Origin: Metabacillus sediminilitoris
GTDB taxonomy: Bacteria > Bacillota > Bacilli > Bacillales > Bacillaceae
NCBI RefSeq assembly: GCF_009720625.1
Contig: NZ_CP046266.1
Coordinates: 3,171,501-3,235,500, forward strand
Reading direction: 5' to 3'
Length of the DNA: 64,000 nucleotides
The translations under genes and the position numbers were made by a program. The notes below the pieces were generated by a model, which saw only the letters and a list, made by a program, of their open reading frames with translations, had not been told where the DNA came from and searched no databases. This document shows, one piece after another, positions 17,084 to 27,640 of the stretch (its first letter is position 1; each line of letters opens with the position of its first letter).

Positions 17084-17731
17084 ATGACAGCAAAAATTAT
17101 ATGGTTAAGTAAAGGGACGCCAAAAACACTCTCCTATAACGGAACAGAGTACCGTTCTGGAATTTCAAAAAAACAAGTTGATAAACTAGAGGTTTTATCT
17201 CATCGTGTTGATGGTGATGATGTTGAAAATCATGAGTTTCATGGCGGAAGCGAAAGAGTTATATGTGTTTATCCATATGAACACTATGCACATTGGGAAA
17301 AGCTTTATGGAAGAAGTCTACCAAATGCTGCATTTGGCGAGAATCTTACACCAACCGCAATGGAAGAAAAAGATGTCTGTATTGGCGATGTGTTTCAAAT
17401 TGGTACAGCAATTTTACAAGTATCACAAGGCAGGTTTCCATGTTCAACGATTAATAAACATGCAAACATTAACACACTATTAAGTAAAATTGTTGAAGTG
17501 GGTTATACTGGATATTTCTTTCGCGTATTACAGGAAGGCACAATTACTTCAGATTCTGCAATAACATTACTTAAAAAGCATCCTAAAGAAATTTCGATTG
17601 CAGCCATTCATCATACATACTTTTTTAATAAAAAGGATCTTTCCCAAATAGAATCCATTCTCTCGATCGATGAACTTGCTTTAGAATGGAAAGAAAGAAT
17701 GTTAAAGCTTTATAATCAGGCAAAACAATGA
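17084..17731 (+). CDS. MOSC domain protein (YiiM-like)
   Basis: 215-residue protein with a MOSC domain (residues about 15-165) and a C-terminal 3-alpha domain. Visible features are HRVDGDDVENHEFHGGSERVICVYPYEHYAHW, FGENLT, IGDVFQIGTAILQVSQGRFPCSTI (the conserved Cys near residue 130) and GYTGYFFRVLQEG. MOSC proteins use molybdenum cofactor; the YiiM type reduces N-hydroxylated compounds in E. coli. I chose ATG 17084 behind AGGATG; a GTG at 17075 is the alternative. Substrate unknown here. Confidence 0.85.
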   Translation: MTAKIIWLSKGTPKTLSYNGTEYRSGISKKQVDKLEVLSHRVDGDDVENHEFHGGSERVICVYPYEHYAHWEKLYGRSLPNAAFGENLTPTAMEEKDVCIGDVFQIGTAILQVSQGRFPCSTINKHANINTLLSKIVEVGYTGYFFRVLQEGTITSDSAITLLKKHPKEISIAAIHHTYFFNKKDLSQIESILSIDELALEWKERMLKLYNQAKQ

Positions 17732-17829
17732 TAGATTCTTAGCTATAAAGTCAAAACTCTTATTTCTCTTACGTTTTCAATTCTCTCTAGTTCAAAAAGA
17801 TCAAAAATAAAAATTTTAAAAATATTTCA

Positions 17830-17857
17830 TTGACTAGCAGAGTAATTATGTTATAGT
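17830..17857 (+). promoter_or_regulatory. SigA promoter of thiC
   Basis: -35 TTGACT (17830-17835), 16-base spacer, -10 TATAGT (17852-17857); the start falls just before the TPP riboswitch. Confidence 0.65.
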
Positions 17858-17886
17858 TAGTACTGATTTTAACTTAATACCATTTT

Positions 17887-17986
17887 CTACTAGGGGAGTC
17901 CATTAGCTTGGACTGAGAGAAGAACGCGCTTGAAGTTCTTTGACCCTTTGAACCTGATCTGGATGATACCAGCGTAGGGAAGTAGT
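17887..17986 (+). ncRNA. TPP riboswitch (THI box) upstream of thiC
   Basis: Contains the two class signatures: AGGGGAGTCC...CTGAGAGA in the pyrimidine-sensing arm and ACCCTTTGAACCTGATCTGG...GCGTAGGGAAGT in the pyrophosphate arm. A terminator at 18041-18076 lies downstream, so TPP should stop transcription before thiC. Confidence 0.97.
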
Positions 17987-18040
17987 AACAGTTGTTAAAA
18001 GGACATTTCTTCGTTCCTTTTTACAGTTATTACCTACTCC

Positions 18041-19889
<1,849 letters not shown>

Positions 19890-19920
19890 AGTCACATAAC
19901 TTTGCTTTTATTTATCTTTC

Positions 19921-19955
19921 CCCCACCTTATTTACATACTTGGATTAAGGTGGGG
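19921..19955. terminator. Convergent terminator between thiC and ymaF
   Basis: CCCCACCTTA (19921-19930) pairs with TAAGGTGGGG (19946-19955). Short T-tracts on both sides. Confidence 0.65.
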
Positions 19956-19967
19956 ATATTTCCTTCA

Positions 19968-20369
19968 TTATAAAAATGATTTAAAAAATGGGTCATACCC
20001 TATTATATCAATTGTTTTGCCGCTAAATCGATGTTCATGTTTTGGCCGATCATGCTCTCCGTAAATCACTCCGCCGAATTGTGCCTCGAGCGGTTCATCA
20101 TAATTATAAAATGTCCTCTCATCTATCAAATGATAATGCCCTCCACCTTCCAAAGGAATAGCAGGACCTGTTTTTCCATAAAAACGATGATAATGGCGGT
20201 TATCAAGAGTAGTAATGCCTCTAAACATGTGAATATGGCGATCTAAACGATTCCCATTGATTACTCTTACAATACCCTTCACAACATGATAATGACCTTT
20301 TGCATCCGAAGATTTCAATAAATAATAATGCGTATGATGTGGTTTAACAGCACCTATTAATAGATTCAT
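19968..20369 (-). CDS. YmaF-family histidine-rich protein
   Basis: 133-residue protein with repeated His-x-His units: HHTHYY, GHYHVV, RHIHMFRGIT, RHYHRFYG, GHYHLIDE, HEHRFSG, spaced about every 15-20 residues. This is the YmaF family (unknown function); regular His pairs suggest metal binding or a beta-repeat surface. The start at 20369 is preceded by a run of G (GGGGGGTG); a GTG at 20375 is possible. No partner gene adjoins it on the same strand. Confidence 0.75.
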   Translation of the reverse strand: MNLLIGAVKPHHTHYYLLKSSDAKGHYHVVKGIVRVINGNRLDRHIHMFRGITTLDNRHYHRFYGKTGPAIPLEGGGHYHLIDERTFYNYDEPLEAQFGGVIYGEHDRPKHEHRFSGKTIDIIGYDPFFKSFL

Positions 20370-20479
20370 AAACACCCCCCTCTACTCCTAACTTTAGCAA
20401 ACAAACATCCTCTTGGAATAATTTATATAATCTTTCAAATAATACCCTCATAGACATGATTATTTGGAGGATTGGAAGT

Positions 20480-21436
20480 ATGAAAAAAGCATTTTTAATA
20501 AGTATTGTCCTTTTGTTCTTTGTTCAGCAGACATCTTTTGCTGCTCCGCCACAAAATGAACTAGATCAATTGTTATCTGAATTAGACTGGACGATGAATG
20601 ATCTGACAGACTATCTAGGTTATTATGAGCTTACAATTGATGATTTTGAAACAATAGAAGATCTAAAAGATATGCTTGGTACACCTATAACAAATGAGAA
20701 TTTAGCTGATTTACTTCTCCAATATGAATTAACAAGACCTGAGATGGACACGATTTTAGCAGAGTTTGGAGAAACTTTGGATGACTATTATTTTATTGAA
20801 GATCTTGATATCGCCCTCAGCTTTTATTTAGGCCATGACGAAGAAATGGCTGAACTTGAAGAATTTATGGCGCTTATCGGGCTAACTGATGCAGAAGTAG
20901 ATTCATTATTTACTCATTTTATGGAGCTTGATCAAGAACCTCTCGAACAACAAATGGAAGGAATCATAACTCGATTAGATCCATTTCTAATGATTGATGA
21001 AACAACAGAACTTACAGAAGCACAACAAGATGAATTAGTCTCCGTTTTACAAGATATGATGGGCATTTTAAAGCTGGAACCTCAATTTTATTTGGTTAAT
21101 CGAAGCGGTGTTGAAACTCCTGTAACATTTAAAGAACTCATCAATATGGAAGAATTATATGGAAATGTTCTATTAATCCAACTATATCATACAAACGGCG
21201 GTCTTATTTTGGATATGCAGATGTCAGAGGAAATGCTTATGTCTGATTTTCTCTTCCAATCAGGAAAGGAATTTGCTGAAGTTGGAGATTTAGCTGGTGA
21301 GCTTACAACCCTATTCCATAACAAATTGCCAAACACTGCTTCAACATTATGGGCAAATATGTTATTTGGACTTTTATTAATCGGCCTCGGTATAATTGTA
21401 TTTATGTTTTCAAAAAGAATTCACAAGGTTACTTAA
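20480..21436 (+). CDS. Processed acidic surface protein with LPXTA-type sorting signal
   Basis: 318-residue secreted protein. Signal peptide MKKAFLISIVLLFFVQQTSFAA, then a strongly acidic, helix-rich body (repeated Leu-Asp-Glu segments), and a C-terminal sorting signal LPNTAS followed by a hydrophobic helix and KRIHK. The body has several similar 40-residue units (ELDWTMNDLTDYLGYYELTIDDF, LLQYELTRPEMDTILAEFGETLDDY), suggesting internal repeats. Its stop overlaps the ATG of a class D sortase by one base, so that sortase very likely anchors it to the wall. It corresponds to the 'processed acidic surface protein' family; role unknown. ATG 20480 follows GGAGG. Confidence 0.85.
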   Translation: MKKAFLISIVLLFFVQQTSFAAPPQNELDQLLSELDWTMNDLTDYLGYYELTIDDFETIEDLKDMLGTPITNENLADLLLQYELTRPEMDTILAEFGETLDDYYFIEDLDIALSFYLGHDEEMAELEEFMALIGLTDAEVDSLFTHFMELDQEPLEQQMEGIITRLDPFLMIDETTELTEAQQDELVSVLQDMMGILKLEPQFYLVNRSGVETPVTFKELINMEELYGNVLLIQLYHTNGGLILDMQMSEEMLMSDFLFQSGKEFAEVGDLAGELTTLFHNKLPNTASTLWANMLFGLLLIGLGIIVFMFSKRIHKVT

Positions 21437-22050
21437 TGAAAAAAATAATTTCTTTCCTTTCAATTGGTTTTATTGTAATTGGCTTGTTTGTTTTTAGTTA
21501 TCATGCTTATTGGATTATGATCGGAGTACAATCTGTTGATAAAATCAAAATAGAGCAAACCTCGTCTGCTGAGGCAAAAAAAGCAGAGATTATCCAACCC
21601 GTTCTTGCTCCTTATCCAGAAGATGGTGAAAAGATAGGGACTTTATCCATCCCAAAGCTAAAGCAAACTCTTCCTATTTTCCATGGAGAAAGTGAGCAGA
21701 TTTTAATAAAAGGAATCGGCCATGTGAAAGGCACCGCTTTACCTGGAGAAAAGAGCAATACTGTATTATCTGGGCATCGCGATACGTTTTTTCGTCATCT
21801 GGACCGGTTACTTGTTGGTGACAAACTTATTGTCGAGAGACTCGGAACATATTATATATACAAAATCAAAAAAATTCGTATTGTTGATAAAGACGATGAA
21901 ACGGTGATTGTACCAAAGCCAAGAAGCACATTAACGTTAACGACTTGCTATCCCTTTACATTTATAGGGCCGGCACCTCAACGTTATATTATTGAAGCAG
22001 AGCAAATAACGAAACCAAAAATCGAACGAAAAAAGGCTGAAAGTGGATAA
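21436..22050 (+). CDS. Class D sortase
   Basis: 204-residue membrane-anchored transpeptidase. N-terminal helix (residues 5-25), then the sortase domain with LSGHRDTFF (catalytic His), TLTTCYPF (catalytic Cys) and PAPQRYII (catalytic Arg). Class D enzymes of Bacillus (YhcS) recognise LPDTS/A-like motifs, agreeing with LPNTAS in the gene just upstream. Start by TAATG coupling. A dedicated two-gene sortase-substrate operon. Confidence 0.92.
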   Translation: MKKIISFLSIGFIVIGLFVFSYHAYWIMIGVQSVDKIKIEQTSSAEAKKAEIIQPVLAPYPEDGEKIGTLSIPKLKQTLPIFHGESEQILIKGIGHVKGTALPGEKSNTVLSGHRDTFFRHLDRLLVGDKLIVERLGTYYIYKIKKIRIVDKDDETVIVPKPRSTLTLTTCYPFTFIGPAPQRYIIEAEQITKPKIERKKAESG

Positions 22051-22080
22051 CATATCCATATCAGCCTTTTTTATTTTTCT
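22031..22080. terminator. Bidirectional terminator after the sortase gene
   Basis: AAAAGGCTGA (22031-22040) pairs with TCAGCCTTTT (22061-22070), followed by TTATTTTTC; also T-rich on the minus strand, serving the PLD gene. Confidence 0.8.
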
Positions 22081-22104
22081 ATAGAATAAAACGCAATACT
22101 AGTT

Positions 22105-23544
22105 TTAATAAGTTGTAAAACGAAAAAGTTTTTGCATTAAATATAGAACATATTTAAAAACTGGTAATTTATCCTGATATTTTTCATAATCAGCTGTAAA
22201 AACTCCATCTTCATTTGTCCATAAACGATGGAAATAGTCATCTATTTCTTTCACTACTTCTGATTGGTTCGGTGCCACAATCTTTAGATTTGTTTCAAGA
22301 TTGTAATTATCTAAATTTCTCTCAGTGAAATTTGCGGAACCACCTATAATAACCGACTCTTTATTTTTTTCAACATAAATCAATTTAGAGTGAAATTGCT
22401 CTTTCCCTGTATTATACCAACGGATTGTTATATTCTCCTCTGCTAGATTCATCAATTCTGCTGCAACAGGCAGATTCGGCAGTCCTATTTTTTCAGATCC
22501 AAATGCATTCTGGTTTGGGTCAAGAATGATATTAATTTTTACATTTCTTTCTGCAGCTGCTTTTAATTCTTCTAGGATTTCCGCATCTGCTAAATAAAAC
22601 ATGGCAAGCCAAATCGTTTCACCCTTTTTTGTCGCACTGATTGCTTCTATGATATGCTTTTGTATTTTTCCTTCCGTTAATAACTGGATCGCAATTTCGC
22701 CTCCACCAGATTTCTTATCCTCCAAATTTGGAAGACGATCAGATCCTGAAAAACTAGCAACTGCCTGTTCTGACTCAAGGATATCACCGATAACATGACC
22801 ACTTACTTTAAAGGCAATATTCGCATGATATCCACTAGCATCATGAGCGTTTGCTGATGAAATAATCGCTTCATCTTCTGTTGCAATAACTTTTCTATGA
22901 TTTGCTTTAATATTAAGTAATTTTACATAAGATCTTACCGTTACCTTTGGAGCATTTTCAGCTAACGGGTTTGGCAACCAACCAATTCCCTCCTGTCCAA
23001 ACCATTGAAGGGCAACTCTCCATAGTCCTGAGTATAATGGATTAGGATCTCTTAACTTATTTAAATCAGTATAGGTGATAGGGACCCCATGTTTCTTTAG
23101 CGTTTCAAACAGCTCCACTTTATGTGAATTGTATGTCGTATTGATTTCATCAGTTATGATATGTACTTTTAGATGTGGATTTTTCTCTTTCTGTTCGATG
23201 ATTTTTTTCGTTAAAATCTTACTTATGTTAGGATACTTATCATCATCATCTGTATAACCATTTAAAAGAAACATATCGATGACAATAAATTCCTCTGCTT
23301 TTTCAATTGTTTTAAAAATCTCCTTGAAAATCTCTTGTTTCATCCTCGTTTCACCATGAGCATCTTGGTAGGTAAGATCATATAAAAACTCCACATCTTT
23401 CACCATATGCGTTTGTCCTTCATATGCAACTCCATTTGGTAAAGATTTGTTTGTATGATAAAAATTTACACTAAAAAAGAGGATGACAAATAGCAGAATG
23501 ACCCAAGTTGTTTTTCTCTTTAAAATCTCTTTAAGCTTTTCCAT
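22105..23544 (-). CDS. Membrane-anchored phospholipase D-family protein
   Basis: 479-residue protein with one N-terminal membrane helix (residues 10-27) and two PLD catalytic repeats. Repeat 1 has NHRKVIATEDEAIISSAN, repeat 2 FHSKLIYVEKNKESVIIGGSANFTERN. In both, the HxKx4D motif has Glu in place of Asp at the last position (HRKVIATE, HSKLIYVE), while GSxN-type residues remain. The enzyme is probably active on phosphodiesters, such as phospholipids (cardiolipin synthase-like), outside the membrane; substrate unknown. ATG 23544 follows GGGGGAG. Confidence 0.8.
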   Translation of the reverse strand: MEKLKEILKRKTTWVILLFVILFFSVNFYHTNKSLPNGVAYEGQTHMVKDVEFLYDLTYQDAHGETRMKQEIFKEIFKTIEKAEEFIVIDMFLLNGYTDDDDKYPNISKILTKKIIEQKEKNPHLKVHIITDEINTTYNSHKVELFETLKKHGVPITYTDLNKLRDPNPLYSGLWRVALQWFGQEGIGWLPNPLAENAPKVTVRSYVKLLNIKANHRKVIATEDEAIISSANAHDASGYHANIAFKVSGHVIGDILESEQAVASFSGSDRLPNLEDKKSGGGEIAIQLLTEGKIQKHIIEAISATKKGETIWLAMFYLADAEILEELKAAAERNVKINIILDPNQNAFGSEKIGLPNLPVAAELMNLAEENITIRWYNTGKEQFHSKLIYVEKNKESVIIGGSANFTERNLDNYNLETNLKIVAPNQSEVVKEIDDYFHRLWTNEDGVFTADYEKYQDKLPVFKYVLYLMQKLFRFTTY

Positions 23545-23645
23545 TGCTCCCCCACCGTTCTGTTCAAAAAAGAGGTTAACCACAAAGGGCAAACCTCTTT
23601 TAGAAAATAGATATGACTATATTTTTAAATGAAGATGTATCCCAC

Positions 23646-23975
23646 TTAATACTTAACAAGTTTCACTAACATATGTGATAACATATGACGCTCATCTTCA
23701 GATCCAGCCCTCCAAAGTTCTTGAAGCAGCTTTTCCTCACGATTGCGCGGTGCTTCATGTTCCGCTAAATATCCCGCTACCTTCTGAGTCGCAAGTGCAA
23801 GCTGCTCCTCAGTTAGTCCCATTTTCTTACCTAATGCTACCTTGTTTCCAAGGAATTCCTTGAATCCTTCAAAATTTGAAAGGATTTCATCCTTTTCTTC
23901 TTGCTTCAAACCGTTAACAGCTCTTTCCACCTTATTAAGCTGTTCTGATTGATTTGTTTCATTTGATTGATCCAT
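23646..23975 (-). CDS. DUF3243 family protein
   Basis: 109-residue soluble, helical protein. The conserved part is FLGNKVALGKKMGLTEEQLALATQKVAGYLAEHEAPRNREEKLLQELW, the DUF3243 signature also seen in B. subtilis YmfJ. The N-terminal 25 residues are polar and Gln/Asn-rich. Function unknown. Good ribosome site GGAGGG. It lies between the PLD gene and the SigB-promoted YtxH-like gene. Confidence 0.8.
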   Translation of the reverse strand: MDQSNETNQSEQLNKVERAVNGLKQEEKDEILSNFEGFKEFLGNKVALGKKMGLTEEQLALATQKVAGYLAEHEAPRNREEKLLQELWRAGSEDERHMLSHMLVKLVKY

Positions 23976-24017
23976 GAATATCCCTCCATTTTTTATTTTT
24001 TGCCTTTGATTATGACA

Positions 24018-24485
24018 TTAATTAAATTGTTTATTCATTTGATTGTTAGATTGTGTCTCCTGTTCTTGACTTGTTTCAATTAGCTTTGAGCCTGTATCCT
24101 TCATATTTGTTTGAATATCTCTTAACTCTTCTTTCGCATCCTCCGCAAAACTAACAGCATCACTTGAGATTTCTTTTGCGTTTATGACAACATCAGAATT
24201 AATACGTTCGATTAATTGTTTTGCCTCTTGCATTGTGTTTTTTAATGTATCTGTCGCTTGCTTTACTTGCTCCATGATTTGATCCTTAACTTCATTAGGA
24301 TTTTCTTTCACATGTGTGAAAACATTTTTCGACGTATCTTTCAAATCAACAGCCTTTGTAGCAACAGTTTCTCTTGTATTTTTATCAAGCAAAGTAATAC
24401 ATGCTCCAATGGCACCTCCAATAATCATACCTGTTACTAATTTACTTTTATTTTGATTTTCTTCAACCATGATATCTTGTCTCAT
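24018..24485 (-). CDS. YtxH-like general stress protein
   Basis: 155-residue protein. An N-terminal hydrophobic segment KLVTGMIIGGAIGACITLL is followed by a long amphipathic helix region with regular Lys/Glu spacing, the YtxH layout. The family belongs to the SigB general stress regulon in B. subtilis; here a SigB-type promoter lies 44 bases upstream of the ATG. Start at 24485 behind GGAGG. Molecular function unknown. Confidence 0.72.
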   Translation of the reverse strand: MRQDIMVEENQNKSKLVTGMIIGGAIGACITLLDKNTRETVATKAVDLKDTSKNVFTHVKENPNEVKDQIMEQVKQATDTLKNTMQEAKQLIERINSDVVINAKEISSDAVSFAEDAKEELRDIQTNMKDTGSKLIETSQEQETQSNNQMNKQFN

Positions 24486-24528
24486 TTTTATTACCTCCAA
24501 TGTTTTTGTTATTTATGTTAGTTGTTCT

Positions 24529-24554
24529 ATTCCCGAACTAAATCATTATTAAAC
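24529..24554 (-). promoter_or_regulatory. SigB-type promoter of the YtxH-like gene
   Basis: On the minus strand GTTTAA (24549-24554), 14-base spacer, GGGAAT (24529-24534); both fit the SigB consensus GTTTAA / GGGWAW. Confidence 0.72.
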
Positions 24555-24826
24555 TATTAATCTAAGAAATAAAACTCTCATCGATTAACTCTTACTTTTT
24601 CTAAAAGCTTTGTTAAATCATAATGTTGATAATGGCGATAACGTCCGATTAACATTCAACTCTTATAAAATCAAACTTATTGCCCTATCTATAAAAAATC
24701 TCTACTATATAAGATATAGAAAAAAGTTTATCATGAAATGAAACCTTTCTTTTTTCTATACGTAATACTATTGTCAGCAATATATCAATTACTATTGATG
24801 CATCTATTAGAGGAGGAAATGACAAC

Positions 24827-25270
24827 ATGTTCAAGAAATTATTTTCTGCAATGCTTGTACTAACATTACTGTTCACACCTGTTGGCGGCTTTATGCTTGG
24901 CGATCAGATATCAACAGTACATGCAAAGGGCTACAAATCTGGTAAAAAATCTTTTAACTCAAATACAACAAACAATAATAGCCCTTCATTGTTTAAAAAA
25001 GATGATACACAACAAAAATCATCTACTACTACAAAAAGTACGACAACGGCAAAATCAAAGACCGGCGGAATTATGAAAGGATTATTTTTGGGTGGTTTAG
25101 CAGGTTTATTGCTAGGCGGATTGCTTGGTAATCTTGGTATTTTAGGCTCAATTATCGGGTTACTTATTAATCTCTTTGCTATTTTTGCTGTAATCTTTAT
25201 TATTCGCAAACTATTTATTTATTTTAAAAAGAAACGTAAATCAGAGGAAGATACTGTATGGGGAAAATAA
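24827..25270 (+). CDS. Secreted/membrane protein with Gly-rich helix
   Basis: 147 residues: signal peptide-like MFKKLFSAMLVLTLLFTPVGGF, a Ser/Thr/Lys/Asn-rich linker (residues 32-78), then a long Gly/Leu-rich hydrophobic stretch GLFLGGLAGLLLGGLLGNLG and a second helix, ending in a basic tail. It resembles the N-terminal halves of Tim44-like Bacillus proteins, but the Tim44 domain itself is absent. Good site AGGAGG. Its 3' end overlaps the next gene by 13 bases, so the two are co-translated. Confidence 0.65.
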   Translation: MFKKLFSAMLVLTLLFTPVGGFMLGDQISTVHAKGYKSGKKSFNSNTTNNNSPSLFKKDDTQQKSSTTTKSTTTAKSKTGGIMKGLFLGGLAGLLLGGLLGNLGILGSIIGLLINLFAIFAVIFIIRKLFIYFKKKRKSEEDTVWGK

Positions 25271-25548
25271 AAATTTCTGAGCAGGATATTGTCAATGCGT
25301 TATGTTTACACATTGCACATAAACGACAAATAAAACCTCAAGAAGTTGAAGTCGAGCTCATGTTTGATGATGATTATGGGTTTTCTGCTGAAGCCTACGT
25401 GAGTGACCGAAAGCAGGTCCTTATAACTGCAAATATTATTGAAGCTCTTCGCTTTTGGCTTGATACAGTCATGAAAATCGATCCTTTTTCTGCAGCTCTT
25501 GATCTTGTTCTTGATGATGATGAAGGAATTATTTGTTACGTGAAATAA
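25258..25548 (+). CDS. DUF2653 family protein (YxcD-like)
   Basis: 96-residue acidic cytosolic protein: KIKISEQDIVNALCLHIAHKRQIKPQEVEVELMFDDDYGFSAE, then ALRFWLDTVMKIDPFSAALDLVLDDDEGI. This is the YxcD-like DUF2653 layout; no known function. It overlaps the upstream membrane-protein gene, indicating one operon, and ends before a bidirectional terminator. Confidence 0.75.
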   Translation: MGKIKISEQDIVNALCLHIAHKRQIKPQEVEVELMFDDDYGFSAEAYVSDRKQVLITANIIEALRFWLDTVMKIDPFSAALDLVLDDDEGIICYVK

Positions 25549-25642
25549 TAATAGGTCGTTTCCCTCTGGTATGGTTTTCCAATTCTCTGCATTTCACCTA
25601 GGAGAATCAATTACGATGTATTTCGTTATGAATCGATCATAG

Positions 25643-25686
25643 AAAAAGGCGAAGTATTGGAGAGTTTCCATACCTTCGCCTTTTTT
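25643..25686. terminator. Bidirectional terminator
   Basis: AAAAGGCGAAG pairs with CCTTCGCCTTTT with an extended inner stem; T-run on the plus strand, A-run giving T on the minus strand. Confidence 0.8.
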
Positions 25687-25696
25687 CATTAAAAAA

Positions 25697-26743
25697 TTAA
25701 TAGGTCATTTTCGATTTCACATAAAAATAAAGTAAATTTGCCGTATGTTCGATAGATGTACAATGTGTACGTTCAAAGGCATGTGAAGCATCAATCCCAG
25801 GTCCAATTAAACCGTGGACGATATCATGACCAGCCCGAATAGCTACCGATGCATCTGAACCATAATATGGATAAATATCAATTTTGTATTCAATATTGTT
25901 GAGATTAGCCAATTCTACCAGTTTTTTCCTTAACCCATAATGATATGGACCACTAGCATCCTTTGCACAAATCGAAACGGTGTATTCGTCTGTTGCCTGA
26001 CCGTCTCCAATTGCCCCCATATCTACCGCTACATATTCAACGGTTTCTTGAGGGATGTTTGAGTTGCCGCCATACCCAATTTCTTCATTATTGGAAATAA
26101 GAAAATGGGTTGTGTATGGGAGTTTTATTTCTTCATTTGTGATTCGTTTGATCAGTTGGAGCAAAATTGCAACACTTGCCTTATCATCTAAATGACGAGA
26201 TTTAATAAAACCGCTTGGTGTGATTTCCACTCTTGGATAAAATGAAATAAAATCCCCTACCTCTATCCCTAGTTCACGAACATCTTCTGCATTATGTACC
26301 TTTTCATCAATTCTTACTTCAATATTTTTTTGATTGCGCTCTAATTTTCCTGCTTCTTTATAAACATGTACAGATGTTTGGTGCATTAGGATCGTGCCAG
26401 TATACGTTTTTCCATTCGATGTTTCAATTTGGCAATACTCCCCTTCAATGGAGTTGTAATTAAATCCGCCAATTAAATCGATCGCTAATCTTCCGCTTGA
26501 TTTTATCTCCTTTACGATCGCTCCTAATGTATCTACATGTGCTGTTAACATACGATGCTGATTGTTATCCTCACCCGGAATTGTGACAACTAAGCCACCC
26601 TTGTGATTACGTTTCATTTCTACTTCGGTATTCTTTAAATAATTTTCTACGAAAGTAATCACTTGATTCGTATTTCCTGAAGGACTAGGTATTTCAACAA
26701 GTTCTTTTATTAGCTGAATGGTTTCAGACGTTGTTGTTTTCAT
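25697..26743 (-). CDS. M42-family metallopeptidase (glutamyl aminopeptidase-like)
   Basis: 348-residue cytosolic aminopeptidase of the tetrahedral M42 family. Metal and catalytic residues are visible: TAHVDTLG (His), SRHLDDKAS (bridging Asp), SNNEEIGYGG (catalytic Glu and ligand Glu), VAVDMGAIG (Asp) and DASHAFERTH (last His). Releases N-terminal residues from peptides. Start ATG 26743 behind AAAGGAG; a longer frame to 26791 lacks a ribosome site. Single gene. Confidence 0.9.
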   Translation of the reverse strand: MKTTTSETIQLIKELVEIPSPSGNTNQVITFVENYLKNTEVEMKRNHKGGLVVTIPGEDNNQHRMLTAHVDTLGAIVKEIKSSGRLAIDLIGGFNYNSIEGEYCQIETSNGKTYTGTILMHQTSVHVYKEAGKLERNQKNIEVRIDEKVHNAEDVRELGIEVGDFISFYPRVEITPSGFIKSRHLDDKASVAILLQLIKRITNEEIKLPYTTHFLISNNEEIGYGGNSNIPQETVEYVAVDMGAIGDGQATDEYTVSICAKDASGPYHYGLRKKLVELANLNNIEYKIDIYPYYGSDASVAIRAGHDIVHGLIGPGIDASHAFERTHCTSIEHTANLLYFYVKSKMTY

Positions 26744-26908
26744 AAATGTACTCCTTTCAAAAGTAGGCATTACATAGCAATATTGTAACAAATTATAACT
26801 TGCACGACGAACAGGGGGGTATGGTTCATACGTATTGGTTCCCTTATTTATGCTTTTTGAAGATTCTATTCCAACTCCTGTTACCTCATCCCTTACAACC
26901 TATTTGAG

Positions 26909-27384
26909 CTACTCAAGCAGCCTCAGATGCAGACGATTTAATATCCTTTTATCAATTCCACATCCTTCAATAAAATAGTTCTCAACAGACCCATAATTCT
27001 TTACGATATCTTTTAATACACCCTCTAAATAGGAACGATTCACTTTTCATTCTCTCTGTGGTTATTTGGATAAAGACTCATGAAACGAATCGTTCGATCT
27101 TCTTCTTTCTTGGTCCTATTAACGGCTCTGCGGTCATAATCATACAATGATAAAACTTCTTCATCATTTTCTCAAAATCAATTTCCTTTGAATGTCCTAC
27201 TAAAAGCCGGAAGAGACCGCGGTGTGTTAAATCCTGACTATCATGATAAATCATCAGATCGGTACAATATACCAGAGCGAACATTCCGCCCGTCCTCTGT
27301 TTGCACTCCTCCAATATCTCGAAAATTATATATTTTTTCAAAATGAAAATCTTTCTTTACTACTACTTTCATTGATTTTTTCAT
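26909..27384 (-). pseudogene. Decayed tyrosine-protein phosphatase gene (Y_phosphatase3 family)
   Basis: Pieces of one protein are spread over several frames. From an ATG at 27384 the first frame reads to FHFEKIYNFRDIGGVQTEDG, then RSGILYRSDDLS and a TGA at 27241-27243; NFRDxGG..T.DG..V..G.LYRSD is the family N-terminus. A second frame gives SQDLTHRGLFRLLVGHSKEI and DFEKMMKKFYHC; a third TIRFMSLY; a fourth (27043-26909) VNRSYLEGVLKDIVKNYGSV and ENYFIEG, the family C-terminus. The DLR segment and the HCxxGKDRTG catalytic loop are missing. An 87-codon open frame at 27078-27341 is only the second piece read from a false start. Confidence 0.8.
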
Positions 27385-27640
27385 TTCCTATCAACCATCG
27401 TCTTATTTAGTAAACTATGTTTTGTATTTCTTTATATTCACTTTTTTCATTTCCACTATTTTATACATGAGGTAAGCCCACCTTACTATTTATGAGAAGC
27501 TGCAATCTTATTTATTCAATGCGAGATAAACAAAACCCTTTTATCCTCTTTCATCTTTCAGGAATGGATAATTAATGGAAATTTGGATAATTTAATTGTG
27601 TATCATTCAACATGAATAAAAATTGGAAGGTGTTACGATA

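Noticed and set aside
27078..27341. 87-codon open frame on the minus strand as a separate hypothetical gene
   Set aside because: Its middle matches the central part of a tyrosine phosphatase, but family-matching segments before and after it are in other frames; it is a slice of a pseudogene.
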